Shown: positions 34,274 to 43,023 of the stretch, one piece after another
How positions within the stretch are numbered: the stretch's first letter is position 1
Layout: each line of letters opens with the position of its first letter
DNA from: Eggerthellaceae bacterium
Lineage (GTDB): Bacteria; Actinomycetota; Coriobacteriia; Coriobacteriales; Eggerthellaceae
Assembly: GCA_030524475.1 (NCBI GenBank)
Contig: JAUNGO010000001.1
Location: 42,120 to 106,119, forward strand
Length of the DNA stretch: 64,000 nucleotides
Reading direction: 5' to 3'
Made by a program: the position numbers and the translations under genes
The notes under the pieces: model-generated
What the model was told of the DNA's origin: nothing
What the model saw: only the letters and a program-made list of their open reading frames with translations
The model's database searches: none

Positions 34274-36424
34274 TTAGGCGCTGTACTCGTGCACGAGCGA
34301 ACCGCCGCAGCTTGAGCCAAAACCGGCCGCGCAGCTGTAGCACACGGGGTTCGTGCGCAGCGAACGCTCGGGCAACTCCGCCGCCACCAAATCTTCCACG
34401 CGCGCATCGCGCCCGTCAAGCTGAATGGGCAGCCCCAGCACGTGGTTTACCTCGCAGTCGTACAGGCGACCGTCCACGTCGATGTTCACCTGGTCGCGGC
34501 ACATCATGCGCTGTACGGCCAACGCGTTGAAGTTCTCCACCAAAAGCTTGAGGTAGGTGTCAAACAGCTGCGCGTCGAGCAAGTCGTGCGCGAAGCGGCC
34601 GAGCGGGTAGTTGTTGAACGCGAACAGGTCGTTGAACTGGATGCCCTCGCGGCGCGAGAGCTCCTCGCGGTAAAGATCGGCCAGCATGTCTTGCGGCGGC
34701 GGCAGAAACGGCCCGCTCACGTTGTACACCAAATCGAGCGGCAGCTGCGCGTCCGACCCGCCGTAGCCGCGCTCGTTCAACTTGCGAATCACGCGCATGG
34801 CGCGCTCGAACACGCCGCGCCCGCGCTGGGCGTCGGCTTCCTCGGAGTTGTAGTAGGGAATCGAGGCCGTCACATGGGCACCCGCCTCCGCAAACTCGTC
34901 GATGAAGTGGGCGTATTCGGGCTGGTCGAGCAGCGTGAGGTTGCTGCGCACAATGACGTAGCCACCCGCCGCCTGCGCGCGCTTCGCCGCTTCCGCCAAA
35001 AACCAACTGAAGTCGGGGTGGAGCTCGGGCGAGCCGCCGGTAATGTCCATGATCTTGAACCCGCGCGCGGAAAACGCGTCGAGGCACGCCTGCATCGTCT
35101 CGCGGCTCATGGCCTCCGTGTTGTGCGGGCCGCATTCCAGATAACAATGGCGGCACGCCAGGTTGCACGCGTAGGTGATGTTCACCTGCATGGTGGCAAG
35201 CGCCGGCGTGGCGGGCGCCGTCAGAACCTGCGGCGCGTCCACGCGCTCGGCGAACGTCGGCTCGCCGATGCGGGCCAGCGCGTCGTTCACGTAATCGAGG
35301 TCGACGGCCACCTTCCCGCGCCGCGCCGCCACGGCGTCTTGGGCGCGCTTGGCGTCGAAGAGCCCCCTATGCGCCCCGCGCGGGCGAATGTCGAAATGCT
35401 TGCCGTAGCGCGACTGTGCCAACATCTCGGCCATGTTTCCACTGATGGCGACGTCGCGCCCCTTGATGAGGCGAATCTCGTCGGTGAGGTCGAAATATCG
35501 CGGCATCTCGGGGATGGTGCCCAGGTAGCGCGCCGTTTGCCCGAAGTTCTCGTGCTGGTCCTCCAGCCCCTCGGCTTTGATGGCGCGCACCGTGCGCGAG
35601 GTGAACGACATGAAGCCGAGCTTGGTTTCAAGCGCCAAGTCGCTCACATGGATGTCATCGATGACGGTGTAGAGGTAGCTCGCCCAGCCTTGGCGCGCCA
35701 TCATGCGGCGAAAATCGTCGAGGTAGATGGCGCCGCCGAGGCACTCGCCACGCAGAACGGGGTCGTCGCGTAACTCGGGCGGCATACGGCGGTCGCAGAA
35801 CACGTCGGAGAAGTACAGCTCGCCGCCGGGTTTCAGCACGCGCCAAATTTCGGAGAACACCTGCTCCTTGAACGGCGTGAGGTTGATCACGCAGTTGGAA
35901 ACCACCAGGTCAACCGACTCGTCCTCGATGCCAAGCTCGGCCAAGTCCTCGATGTAGCCGCAGCGGAACTCAACGTTTGACTGCGCGAAGCCGAAGCGCT
36001 CGGCTTGCTCTTGCTGGTATGCGCGCGCCACGTCGAGCTGCGAGGGCGTCATGTCGACGCCGATGACGCGCCCCGTCTCGCCCACGAGCTTCGACAGAAT
36101 GTACACGTCGCGCCCCACGCCGCAGCCCAAATCGACCACCGTGCAACCCTCGAGCGCCGGCGGAATGGGGCTGCCGCAGCCGTAGAAGCGTTCCATGATC
36201 TCGTCGGCAATGTCGGGCATCACGTCGAGCACGTACTTCGGCGGCGCGTCGGTGGTGCAGCAGCACGCGTTGGTTTTCAGGTCGTCCGACCCGGCCAGGA
36301 TGCGCCCGTAGTATTCGCGGATTTGCTCGTGCACGGAAAGGCTGGCGTCGGGAATTTGCGACGCGTCGAGCGACGGCACAAGCGACGCGTGGGCAACGGT
36401 TTTGTTGTCGGCGTTTTCAGGCAT
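34274..36424 (-). CDS. ArsM-ArsS fusion: arsenite methyltransferase plus radical SAM enzyme
   Basis: A 716-residue two-enzyme fusion. Residues 1 to about 375 are an ArsM-type SAM methyltransferase with the full cysteine set of the family: NACCCT, YGCGSPIPP, SNCVINL and GECLGGA, and SAM motif VVDLGCGVGRD. Residues 400-716 are an ArsS-type radical SAM protein with CNLACRHC near 416-423, DITGGSPELHPDFSWF, and the Cys-rich end CYSCAAGFGSSCGG with cysteine where the stand-alone arsS has TGA. In known systems ArsM methylates arsenite and ArsS then adds the deoxyadenosyl group on the way to arsenosugars, so the fusion covers both steps. A 19-bp hairpin palindrome lies upstream. Divergent from nothing; convergent with the GTPase gene. 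Confidence 0.9.
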   Translation of the reverse strand: MPENADNKTVAHASLVPSLDASQIPDASLSVHEQIREYYGRILAGSDDLKTNACCCTTDAPPKYVLDVMPDIADEIMERFYGCGSPIPPALEGCTVVDLGCGVGRDVYILSKLVGETGRVIGVDMTPSQLDVARAYQQEQAERFGFAQSNVEFRCGYIEDLAELGIEDESVDLVVSNCVINLTPFKEQVFSEIWRVLKPGGELYFSDVFCDRRMPPELRDDPVLRGECLGGAIYLDDFRRMMARQGWASYLYTVIDDIHVSDLALETKLGFMSFTSRTVRAIKAEGLEDQHENFGQTARYLGTIPEMPRYFDLTDEIRLIKGRDVAISGNMAEMLAQSRYGKHFDIRPRGAHRGLFDAKRAQDAVAARRGKVAVDLDYVNDALARIGEPTFAERVDAPQVLTAPATPALATMQVNITYACNLACRHCYLECGPHNTEAMSRETMQACLDAFSARGFKIMDITGGSPELHPDFSWFLAEAAKRAQAAGGYVIVRSNLTLLDQPEYAHFIDEFAEAGAHVTASIPYYNSEEADAQRGRGVFERAMRVIRKLNERGYGGSDAQLPLDLVYNVSGPFLPPPQDMLADLYREELSRREGIQFNDLFAFNNYPLGRFAHDLLDAQLFDTYLKLLVENFNALAVQRMMCRDQVNIDVDGRLYDCEVNHVLGLPIQLDGRDARVEDLVAAELPERSLRTNPVCYSCAAGFGSSCGGSLVHEYSA

Positions 36425-36489
36425 GGAAGCTCCTCGTCATGCAAAGTTTTCGGTTGGCTTCCATGGTATCACGAGGAACGGTGCTGTGG

Positions 36490-36508
36490 CGCAAGTCGAA
36501 TACTTGCG
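36490..36508. promoter_or_regulatory. Palindrome upstream of the ArsM-ArsS fusion
   Basis: CGCAAGT-CGAAT-ACTTGCG, a perfect 7-bp inverted repeat about 66 bases before the fusion gene's ATG. It is a candidate operator. Confidence 0.4.
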
Positions 36509-36575
36509 TTACGCTAATTGAGGTGAGCGCGGAGGATGGGCGGGGCGTGAGCGCGTTCGCCGCTCCCCAAAGCAA

Positions 36576-36599
36576 GGGAACCGCCCGAAGGCGGCTCCC
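36576..36599 (-). terminator. Terminator-like hairpin after clpC
   Basis: GGGAACCGCC and GGCGGCTCCC around CGAA, 63 bases beyond the clpC stop on the minus strand. A second GC-rich stem lies between it and the stop. Confidence 0.5.
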
Positions 36600-36661
36600 C
36601 GTGCGTTCCCACTTGTCGCTGCCAGCCGACGACGGTCGTTGCCGGTCGGCGCTCGTCGCCG

Positions 36662-39247
36662 TTAGTCGCTGGCGCCGTCGGTCAGCGAGCCGGCCGGCGC
36701 GGGTCTGCTGCCGCCCGCGTGCCCCAAGTCGAAGTTCGTCAGCAGCAGCTCGGCCTCGCGCGCAATGGAGTCGCGCTTGCGCGGCGCAGGAATCGAGCCC
36801 GACCCCTGGTTGAACACCAGGTGAGCGTCCTCCCCTTCGCCTTCCACGTCCACGTCGACCACGCTGCCGCTCGTCCAACGCCCTTCCAGAATCTGCTCGG
36901 AAAGCGGGTCTTCCAACAAGCGTTGAATGGCGCGACGCAGCGGGCGGGCGCCGAACGACGTGTCGGTGCCCTCCTTCGCGATGAGCTTCCGCGCGGCCTC
37001 GCTCAGGTTGATCGACATATTCTGCGCAATCATGCGGTCGCGCAAGTCGGACACCATAAGCTCCACGATCTGGCCGATCTCGTCGTCGGTGAGGCTCTTG
37101 AACACGATAATCTCGTCGAGGCGGTTCAAGAACTCGGGCCTGAACTGCTTTTTCAGCTCAGACATCACGCGGCTTTTGATCTCCTTGTCGGAAAGCCCCG
37201 GCTTGCTCGACGCCGAGAAGCCCAGCGGCGTGGTTTGCGCGATGTCGCGCGCGCCCACGTTCGACGTCATGATGATCACCGTGTTGCGGAAGTCGACCGT
37301 GCGGCCTTGCGCGTCGGTCAGGCGCCCCTCCTCCAGAATTTGAAGCAGGATGTTGAACACGTCGGGGTGCGCCTTCTCGATCTCGTCGAACAGCACCACC
37401 GAGTACGGGCGCTGGCGCACGGCCTTCGTCAGCTGGCCGCCCTCGTCGAAGCCCACGTAGCCCGGGGGCGAGCCGACCAGGCGCGACACCGAGTGCTTCT
37501 CCATGTACTCCGACATATCGAAGGAAAGCAGCGCGTCCTCGGAGTTGAACAGAAACTCGGCGAGCGCCTTGGAAAGCTCGGTTTTGCCCACGCCCGAAGG
37601 TCCGAGGAAGATGAACGAGCCAGCGGGGCGACGCGGGTCCTTCAAGCCCGAGCGCGAGCGGCGGATGGCCTTCGACAGCGCCGTGACCGCCTCGTCTTGC
37701 CCGATCACGCGCTCGTGCAGCACGCTTTCCATGCGCAGCAGCTTCTCGGTTTCCGCCTCGGTCAAGCTCGACACGGGAACGCCCGTCGACATCGACACCA
37801 CGTCGGCGATGTCTTCGATGCCCACCTGCTGCACCGCGCGCGAGGAGTCTTCCTGCCACTGCTTCTCGGCCTCTTCGCGCTTCGCCTTGACCTGCGCCTC
37901 TTCATCGCGCAAAACGGCGGCGCGCTCGAAGTCTTGCTCGCCGATGGCCTTGTCCTTCTCCGTGCGAATGCGGCGCAGCTCGTCGTCGAGCTCGCGCAGC
38001 TCCTTGGGCAGCGTCATGTTGCGAATGCGCATGCGCGCGCCCGCCTCGTCAAGCACGTCGATGGCCTTGTCGGGCAGGTAGCGGTCTTGGATGTAGCGGT
38101 TCGACAGCTGCACGGCGGCTTGCAGCGCCTCGTCGGTGAAGTGCACCTGGTGGTGCGCCTCGTAGCGGTCGCGCAGGCCCTCCATGATGCGCACGGCCTG
38201 TTCCTCGTTGGGCTCGTTGATGGTCAGCGGCTGGAAGCGGCGCTCCAACGCCGAGTCTTTCTCCAGGTGCTTGCGGTACTCCTCAAGCGTGGTGGCGCCG
38301 ATGATCTGGATTTCCCCGCGCGACAGCGGCGGCTTCAGAATGGCGGCCGCGTCGATGGAGCCTTCCGCCGAGCCCGCGCCGATGATGGTGTGGATCTCGT
38401 CGATGAACAGCAGCACGTCGCCCGCGTCCATGACCTCCTTGATAACCTTCTTCAGGCGGTCCTCGAACTCGCCGCGGTACTTCGACCCGGCCACAAGCGC
38501 GCTCACGTCAAGCGTGATCAGGCGCTTGTTGCGCAGAAGGTCGGGCACCTGGTTCGCAACGATGAGCTGGGCCAAGCCCTCGGCGATGGCGGTTTTGCCC
38601 ACGCCGGGCTCGCCCAAGATGAGCGGGTTGTTCTTCTGGCGGCGCGAGAGAATTTGCATGACGCGCTCGATTTCGGCGGCGCGGCCGATAACCGGGTCGA
38701 GCTGGCCGTCGCGCGCCTTCTTGGTGAGGTCGGTGCCGAACTCCTTGAGCATGCCGTCCGAGCCGCCAGCGCGCGGATCGAAGCCCGCACGACCTGCGTA
38801 AACGGCGCTTTGCCCCACAAGGTCGTTCAGGGCGCCGCGCACGTCGTCGCCCGTGACGCCCATGCGCCCGAGCACCTCAAGCGCCGTGCCTTCGCCTTCG
38901 CGCACGATGCCCAGCAGCAGATGCTCGGTGGAAATGTAGGACTGTCCCATTTGCATGGCCTCGCGCAGCGAGTTTTCCAGCACGCGCTTGACGCGCGGCG
39001 TGAAGCTCAAGTGGCCCGACACGTCGGCCGACTCGTCGATGGTGACCACCTGGCGAATGGCTTGCACCACCCCGTCGTAGGTGACGTTCAGGCGCGCGAG
39101 CGCCTGCGCCGCCAGGCCGTCTTTCTCCTGGATCAGGCCAAGCAGAATGTGCTCGGTGCCCACGTAGGGCTGATGCAAGGCTCGCGCCTCGTCCTGAGCC
39201 AGAACAAGCACCTTGCGTGCCTTGTCCGTAAACTTCTCGAATGACAT
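36662..39247 (-). CDS. clpC: ATP-dependent Clp protease ATP-binding subunit ClpC
   Basis: An 861-residue Hsp100 unfoldase. Domain order: Clp N-domain repeats (residues 1-145), AAA-1 with Walker A GEPGVGKT near 211, the middle UVR-type region near 430 (DDELRRIRTEKDKAIGEQDFERAA), AAA-2 with Walker A GPSGVGKT near 549, and the D2-small domain. It feeds substrates to ClpP in protein quality control. A CIRCE operator about 115-140 bases before the start indicates repression by HrcA and heat induction. The C-terminal tail is Gly/Pro-rich. Confidence 0.96.
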   Translation of the reverse strand: MSFEKFTDKARKVLVLAQDEARALHQPYVGTEHILLGLIQEKDGLAAQALARLNVTYDGVVQAIRQVVTIDESADVSGHLSFTPRVKRVLENSLREAMQMGQSYISTEHLLLGIVREGEGTALEVLGRMGVTGDDVRGALNDLVGQSAVYAGRAGFDPRAGGSDGMLKEFGTDLTKKARDGQLDPVIGRAAEIERVMQILSRRQKNNPLILGEPGVGKTAIAEGLAQLIVANQVPDLLRNKRLITLDVSALVAGSKYRGEFEDRLKKVIKEVMDAGDVLLFIDEIHTIIGAGSAEGSIDAAAILKPPLSRGEIQIIGATTLEEYRKHLEKDSALERRFQPLTINEPNEEQAVRIMEGLRDRYEAHHQVHFTDEALQAAVQLSNRYIQDRYLPDKAIDVLDEAGARMRIRNMTLPKELRELDDELRRIRTEKDKAIGEQDFERAAVLRDEEAQVKAKREEAEKQWQEDSSRAVQQVGIEDIADVVSMSTGVPVSSLTEAETEKLLRMESVLHERVIGQDEAVTALSKAIRRSRSGLKDPRRPAGSFIFLGPSGVGKTELSKALAEFLFNSEDALLSFDMSEYMEKHSVSRLVGSPPGYVGFDEGGQLTKAVRQRPYSVVLFDEIEKAHPDVFNILLQILEEGRLTDAQGRTVDFRNTVIIMTSNVGARDIAQTTPLGFSASSKPGLSDKEIKSRVMSELKKQFRPEFLNRLDEIIVFKSLTDDEIGQIVELMVSDLRDRMIAQNMSINLSEAARKLIAKEGTDTSFGARPLRRAIQRLLEDPLSEQILEGRWTSGSVVDVDVEGEGEDAHLVFNQGSGSIPAPRKRDSIAREAELLLTNFDLGHAGGSRPAPAGSLTDGASD

Positions 39248-39361
39248 GGTGTTGCCTCGTTTCCGGGACGCCCGCGCCGCTGCCGCGACCGTTTGCGACC
39301 GACAGGCGCCGCGCCCCCTCCTGCGCGCCCGAAGCGCGCGTTTGCGTGTATCAAGGCAAGT

Positions 39362-39388
39362 CTAGCACTCTTGCGAAACGAGTGCCAA
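39362..39388 (-). promoter_or_regulatory. CIRCE heat-shock operator of clpC
   Basis: CTAGCACTC-N9-GAGTGCCAA matches the CIRCE consensus TTAGCACTC-N9-GAGTGCTAA in 16 of 18 positions with the exact 9-base spacer. On the minus strand it overlaps a plausible promoter (TTGGCA, 18 bases, TAGACT). HrcA should bind it. Confidence 0.85.
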
Positions 39389-39485
39389 AGCAGGAGGTAA
39401 TGTAACGCGCCCGACACGAAATGAGCACGAGCGCGCGAGCGAATAGGCGCTTTGCAAAGACTGTCGGTGAGGCAGATCGCGAGCA

Positions 39486-39510
39486 TGACAAGGGGACGGG
39501 TCGTTTGTCG
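39486..39510. repeat. REP-like palindromic repeat, copy 2
   Basis: TGACAAGGGGACGGG continuing TCGTTTGTCG, the same 25-base unit as at 5604 in opposite orientation. It lies between clpC and the terminator of the surface-protein gene. The rest of the 385-bp gap 39248-39632 holds the clpC promoter and this terminator. Confidence 0.75.
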
Positions 39511-39552
39511 TGGAGAAGGCACGCGCTATGTTGGAAAATGCTTTGGGAAAAG

Positions 39553-39586
39553 AAGGCCCGCCGCTCGAACGCGAGCGGCGGGCCTT
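39553..39586 (-). terminator. Terminator of the surface protein gene
   Basis: AAGGCCCGCCGCTCG and CGAGCGGCGGGCCTT form a 15-bp perfect stem with a four-base loop. On the minus strand it is followed by CTTTTCCCAAAG. Confidence 0.85.
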
Positions 39587-39632
39587 TGGTCGCTTGGCAG
39601 GTTGGGAGGCTTTGGCTCCCTTCGCTTTGCTA

Positions 39633-41996
39633 TTAGCGAGCGCGACTCCTGCGGAAGGCGGCGAACCCGCAGACGGCAGCGGCCGCAGCCGCCACGCCCG
39701 TTGCCGCGAGGGCGACTGCGGGAACGGCGTCGCCCGTCTTGGCGAGCGCCGCGGGCTTAGCGGGCTTGTCGGCGGCGGTGTTGGAGTTGCCAGCGTTGGT
39801 GTTACCAGTGTCGCCAGTGGTAGCGTTGTCAGCGTTGGCGTTGCCGTTGTTGCCAGCGCCGTTGCCGGTGCCGTTGCCGGTATCGCCAGCACCGTTGCCA
39901 TTGTCGCTGCCGTTGCCGTTATCACCGGTGTTGCCGCCGGTGGGCTTGTCGCTCGGGTCGGGGTCGGGGCCGGCGGGCTTGGTCGAGAACGCCACCTTGA
40001 CGGCGTCGCTCGCGGCCTCGGCCGTCAGGCCGGCGGCGTCTTTGGCTGTCACCTCGACCGCGTACTCGCCGGGCTCGGTCACCTTGAGGGTGGCTTCCGT
40101 GGCACCGTCGATGGCCTTGCCGTCCTTCGACCACTGGTAGGTAAAGGTGACGTCCTCGGCGTCGTGCTCCGCCGTCGCGGTCAGCGTCACCGTGTCGCCC
40201 TCGACGGGCTTCGCGTTGTCGGCGTTCACCGTAACCTTGGGCGCAACAAGCGTCCACTGAGGCGCGACCGTCAGGTCCTTCGTCACCGGCTTCTCGAACG
40301 TCCAGCCAGTATCCTCGGCAGCCTTCCAGCCCGCGAAATCGTAGCCCGCGCGCTCGGGGTCATCGGCGGGGAACTTAGCTGTCTTGCCGCCCTCGACTAT
40401 CTGCTTGGACGCACCCAGCCCCACCGACGACATATCCGTCGTCACTGTGTAGTACGTGCCCTCCAGCTTCGTGGCGTTCGCCTCGACGATCCCCGCGTAC
40501 TGGTCGACCAGCTCCTTCGGGCCCGAGATGTACGTGAGCGAGTCCGTGCGCGCGTTCTTCAGAAGGTCCTCGGTCAGGCTATCTGAGCTGATATTGGGGT
40601 TCACCTCGAGGCTCGTCAGCGTCGCGTCGTTGAAAACATGCTCCCCGAATGTCGTCACCTCGGGAAAACTCGCCTCGCCGACGTTGGCCCACGTCAGCAT
40701 CCCATCGGGGACTGTACGCGCGCCGTAGACGGTCAAGCCCGGTATACGGCAGAGATAAAGAATGTTCGTCCCGAGGTTGGTCACCGTCTCAGGAATGACG
40801 AGCGGCTTGGACAGCGTCAGCCTGCGGAAGGCGCCGCTCCCTATCGACGTCACGCTCTCGGGGATGGTAAGCGACTTGAGCGTGGTGCTGTTCCCGCCGT
40901 CGTTCGAAGGCCCGCCAATAAAGGCCATGTTCTCGATGGAGGTCACCTCATAGGTCACCCCACCGCTCGTTACCTCGGATGGGATGGCGAGGTCGACGTT
41001 CGACTTGTCCACTTTACCGAGCTCGTTGTACCCGATGCACGTCAGGGTGGTGTTGTTGGCGTTTTTGAAAAACGCTAAGCCAGTATCGTCGTCCACGACA
41101 ACGGGATTGCTGTCTCCCGCCACGCCAAACACCTGCTGCTTGGTCGTGAGCGTGCCAACCTGGCCGTTGGAAACAATTTTGATGTTGTGCGAATTGCTAC
41201 TGGAGAATCCACCGTTGCCCTCACTGCGATTGAGGAGAGACGAGAAATAAGCCGATGCGCTCGCGGCGGGAACGGAAACGCTCCCCGTGCTGCTGAGGTA
41301 CACCGCACCGAAGCCGTCTCTATTACTTGGAGGCTTTTCTCCCGTAAAGGTCACACTCTCGAGCGGGCACTCCACGCTGCCCACGGTGCCCATACTCGTC
41401 ATGCTGGCGGGAAAAACTATGGACTTGAGTCCTGTGAACTCCTGAAGAGGCGAATACTCACTCAAGTCAGAAATACTCGTCGCTGACAGGTTAAGGCTCG
41501 TGACGGCGCTTTGCGCATCCGAGCCATCAACCTCAATCAAGCTAATCTCGGTCTCCAACACTTTGCTTGGCAAAGTCACGTTAGTCGTGCAGTCGAGGTT
41601 ATCGATGGCCTCCGCGAAAGCGGTGCGTTCAGTGCTGCCGACATTGCCGATTGCATCAAGAACCCACGACGACGCAATATCTGCAGAAAAACCAGCCCAT
41701 GCTGTCGTGTCGTATTCGCTATATACGTTGTACCAAAGCCCCGTGTTTTCCTCGACAGCAACCAGTGCGACATCTGTCTCGGCCACGATGTACCCGTCCT
41801 GTTTGTACACCTTGCCGCTATCGCAAAGGTTTTCCTTTGCACCGGTCGTCGTTTCCGTGCCGTCGTCCGCCCACGCCGTCTGCGGCGCGAGCGCTGCACC
41901 GCCCAGCGCGCACGCCAGCGCAAGCGCGAGCACGCACGCCGCCGCCGTCGCGAGCGCCGCGAGCGAGCCGAAAGCCGCCCTTCCCTTCCCCGCCAT
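39633..41996 (-). CDS. Cell-wall-anchored leucine-rich repeat surface protein
   Basis: A 787-residue secreted protein. A signal peptide ends near AWADDG. LRR_5/BspA-type repeats occupy about residues 150-520, then an InlB B-repeat-like module (GGKTAKFPADDPERAGYDFAGW), an Ig-like domain (TFTYQWSKDGKAIDG), and an Asn/Gly/Asp-rich spacer. The C-terminus ends with LAKTGD, a hydrophobic helix and RRSRAR, a sortase signal with LAKTG in place of LPXTG. It is probably exposed on the wall and may bind host or neighbour surfaces. GGAAGGAGAACCC precedes the chosen ATG. The promoter contains a C/G11 tract, so expression may switch. Confidence 0.87.
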   Translation of the reverse strand: MAGKGRAAFGSLAALATAAACVLALALACALGGAALAPQTAWADDGTETTTGAKENLCDSGKVYKQDGYIVAETDVALVAVEENTGLWYNVYSEYDTTAWAGFSADIASSWVLDAIGNVGSTERTAFAEAIDNLDCTTNVTLPSKVLETEISLIEVDGSDAQSAVTSLNLSATSISDLSEYSPLQEFTGLKSIVFPASMTSMGTVGSVECPLESVTFTGEKPPSNRDGFGAVYLSSTGSVSVPAASASAYFSSLLNRSEGNGGFSSSNSHNIKIVSNGQVGTLTTKQQVFGVAGDSNPVVVDDDTGLAFFKNANNTTLTCIGYNELGKVDKSNVDLAIPSEVTSGGVTYEVTSIENMAFIGGPSNDGGNSTTLKSLTIPESVTSIGSGAFRRLTLSKPLVIPETVTNLGTNILYLCRIPGLTVYGARTVPDGMLTWANVGEASFPEVTTFGEHVFNDATLTSLEVNPNISSDSLTEDLLKNARTDSLTYISGPKELVDQYAGIVEANATKLEGTYYTVTTDMSSVGLGASKQIVEGGKTAKFPADDPERAGYDFAGWKAAEDTGWTFEKPVTKDLTVAPQWTLVAPKVTVNADNAKPVEGDTVTLTATAEHDAEDVTFTYQWSKDGKAIDGATEATLKVTEPGEYAVEVTAKDAAGLTAEAASDAVKVAFSTKPAGPDPDPSDKPTGGNTGDNGNGSDNGNGAGDTGNGTGNGAGNNGNANADNATTGDTGNTNAGNSNTAADKPAKPAALAKTGDAVPAVALAATGVAAAAAAVCGFAAFRRSRAR

Positions 41997-42086
41997 AGGG
42001 TTCTCCTTCCGTCCTCCGCAGGTCGGCGCGGCGCGCGGCGCAACGCCGCACAACGCATCAACCTGCGTTTATCCACAAGTGAAAGG

Positions 42087-42118
42087 AAGATACCCCCCCC
42101 CCCGCACCTGTTTGGCAA
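42087..42118 (-). promoter_or_regulatory. Possible phase-variable promoter with an 11-base G tract
   Basis: On the minus strand TTGCCA (42118-42113) and TATCTT (42092-42087) bracket a 20-base spacer that contains eleven G in a row (C at 42093-42103 on the plus strand), about 90 bases before the surface-protein ATG. The present spacer is three bases longer than the 17-base optimum. Confidence 0.55.
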
Positions 42119-42197
42119 GGGGTCGGGGCGAGAATGGGCGACTCAATTGCGAAAACAGCGCAATTTCCGTAACGATCGACGCGCGAGCAGAAAGCCG

Positions 42198-42321
42198 TCA
42201 TGCGTTTTCCGCAACGTACTCCTTAAAGCCCGGAAGGTCTACCGTGTAAAACCCCTGGCCCGCATCGAACTGCGTCCCAGTCCTTGGACGAACCGAGGGG
42301 AAGGTCTTGCCCGGTTTTTTC
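42198..42321 (-). pseudogene. C-terminal gene remnant of unknown family
   Basis: After a TGA, about 40 well-formed codons read KPGKTFPSVRPRTG, then TQFDAGQGFYTVDLPGFKEY and VAENA before a stop at 42198. There is no start or ribosome site, so it looks like the tail of a lost gene. The rest of the 421-bp gap holds the surface-protein promoter and the AbiE control region. Confidence 0.4.
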
Positions 42322-42350
42322 TTTCAATCGATGTTTCCATAGAGTTACAC

Positions 42351-42375
42351 GCTGCATTATTGCTATAATTGCAGC
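42351..42375. promoter_or_regulatory. Promoter and inverted repeat of the abiE pair
   Basis: GCTGCA at 42351 and TGCAGC at 42370 enclose CTATAAT, a good -10 box, 43 bases before the antitoxin start. AbiEi-type antitoxins bind inverted repeats in their own promoter, so this is a likely autoregulatory site. Confidence 0.5.
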
Positions 42376-42417
42376 ATATAAATCTAATCATAGTTTTTAC
42401 GGCAAGGAGACGGCGTA

Positions 42418-43023
42418 ATGAGCAAAACAGCGAAGGCGCTAGCCTTCATAGAAGGAAGGGGCGGAATCGCCCGCTGGTCAGACCTCGTGGGCGCCGGCTT
42501 CAGCCCCGGCCTCATAGCCAGCATGGCAAATCAAGGGAAGATCGACTGCGAGACGAGGGGCGTCTACACGCTTCCCGACGTCATAGCCGACGAGCCAGAG
42601 GCCATCACGGCCCGATGGGGACGTGCGGTGGTCTCCCACGGCAGTGCGCTGTACCTGCACGGCCTCTCCGACAGGCTGCCCCTCTCCACCGACATCACCG
42701 TCCCTAGGGAATACAATGCCTCAGCCATCACCCGAGCCTACCCGAGCATCGCGCTGCACCGCTGCAACAAGCAGGTTTATCCTCTCGGCATCCAAGTCGT
42801 GGAAGGCCTGGCAGGGGCGCCTGTGCGCGTTTACGACCCCGCGCGCTGCGTTTGCGACATCCTCGCCCTCCGCAAGCGGGGAGAAGCCGACGTGCAACTG
42901 CTAAAAGATGCCGTAGAAGGCTATCTGAGGAGTTCAGAATGCGATCTTCCGAAGATCGCCTCCTATGCCCGAGCGCTCGGAGTGGAGGACGAATTGCAAA
43001 GATACACGGAGGTGCTGCTGTGA
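42418..43023 (+). CDS. abiEi: AbiEi-type antitoxin / transcriptional repressor
   Basis: A 201-residue protein with an N-terminal winged helix (residues 1-60, FIEGRGGIARWSDLVGAGFSPGL) and a C-terminal domain with HGSALYLHGLSDRLP, as in AbiEi. It represses its own operon and antagonises the toxin encoded just downstream. AAGGAGACGGCGTA precedes the ATG. The stop overlaps the toxin start. Type IV toxin-antitoxin pairs give phage abortive infection or plasmid stability. Confidence 0.85.
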   Translation: MSKTAKALAFIEGRGGIARWSDLVGAGFSPGLIASMANQGKIDCETRGVYTLPDVIADEPEAITARWGRAVVSHGSALYLHGLSDRLPLSTDITVPREYNASAITRAYPSIALHRCNKQVYPLGIQVVEGLAGAPVRVYDPARCVCDILALRKRGEADVQLLKDAVEGYLRSSECDLPKIASYARALGVEDELQRYTEVLL

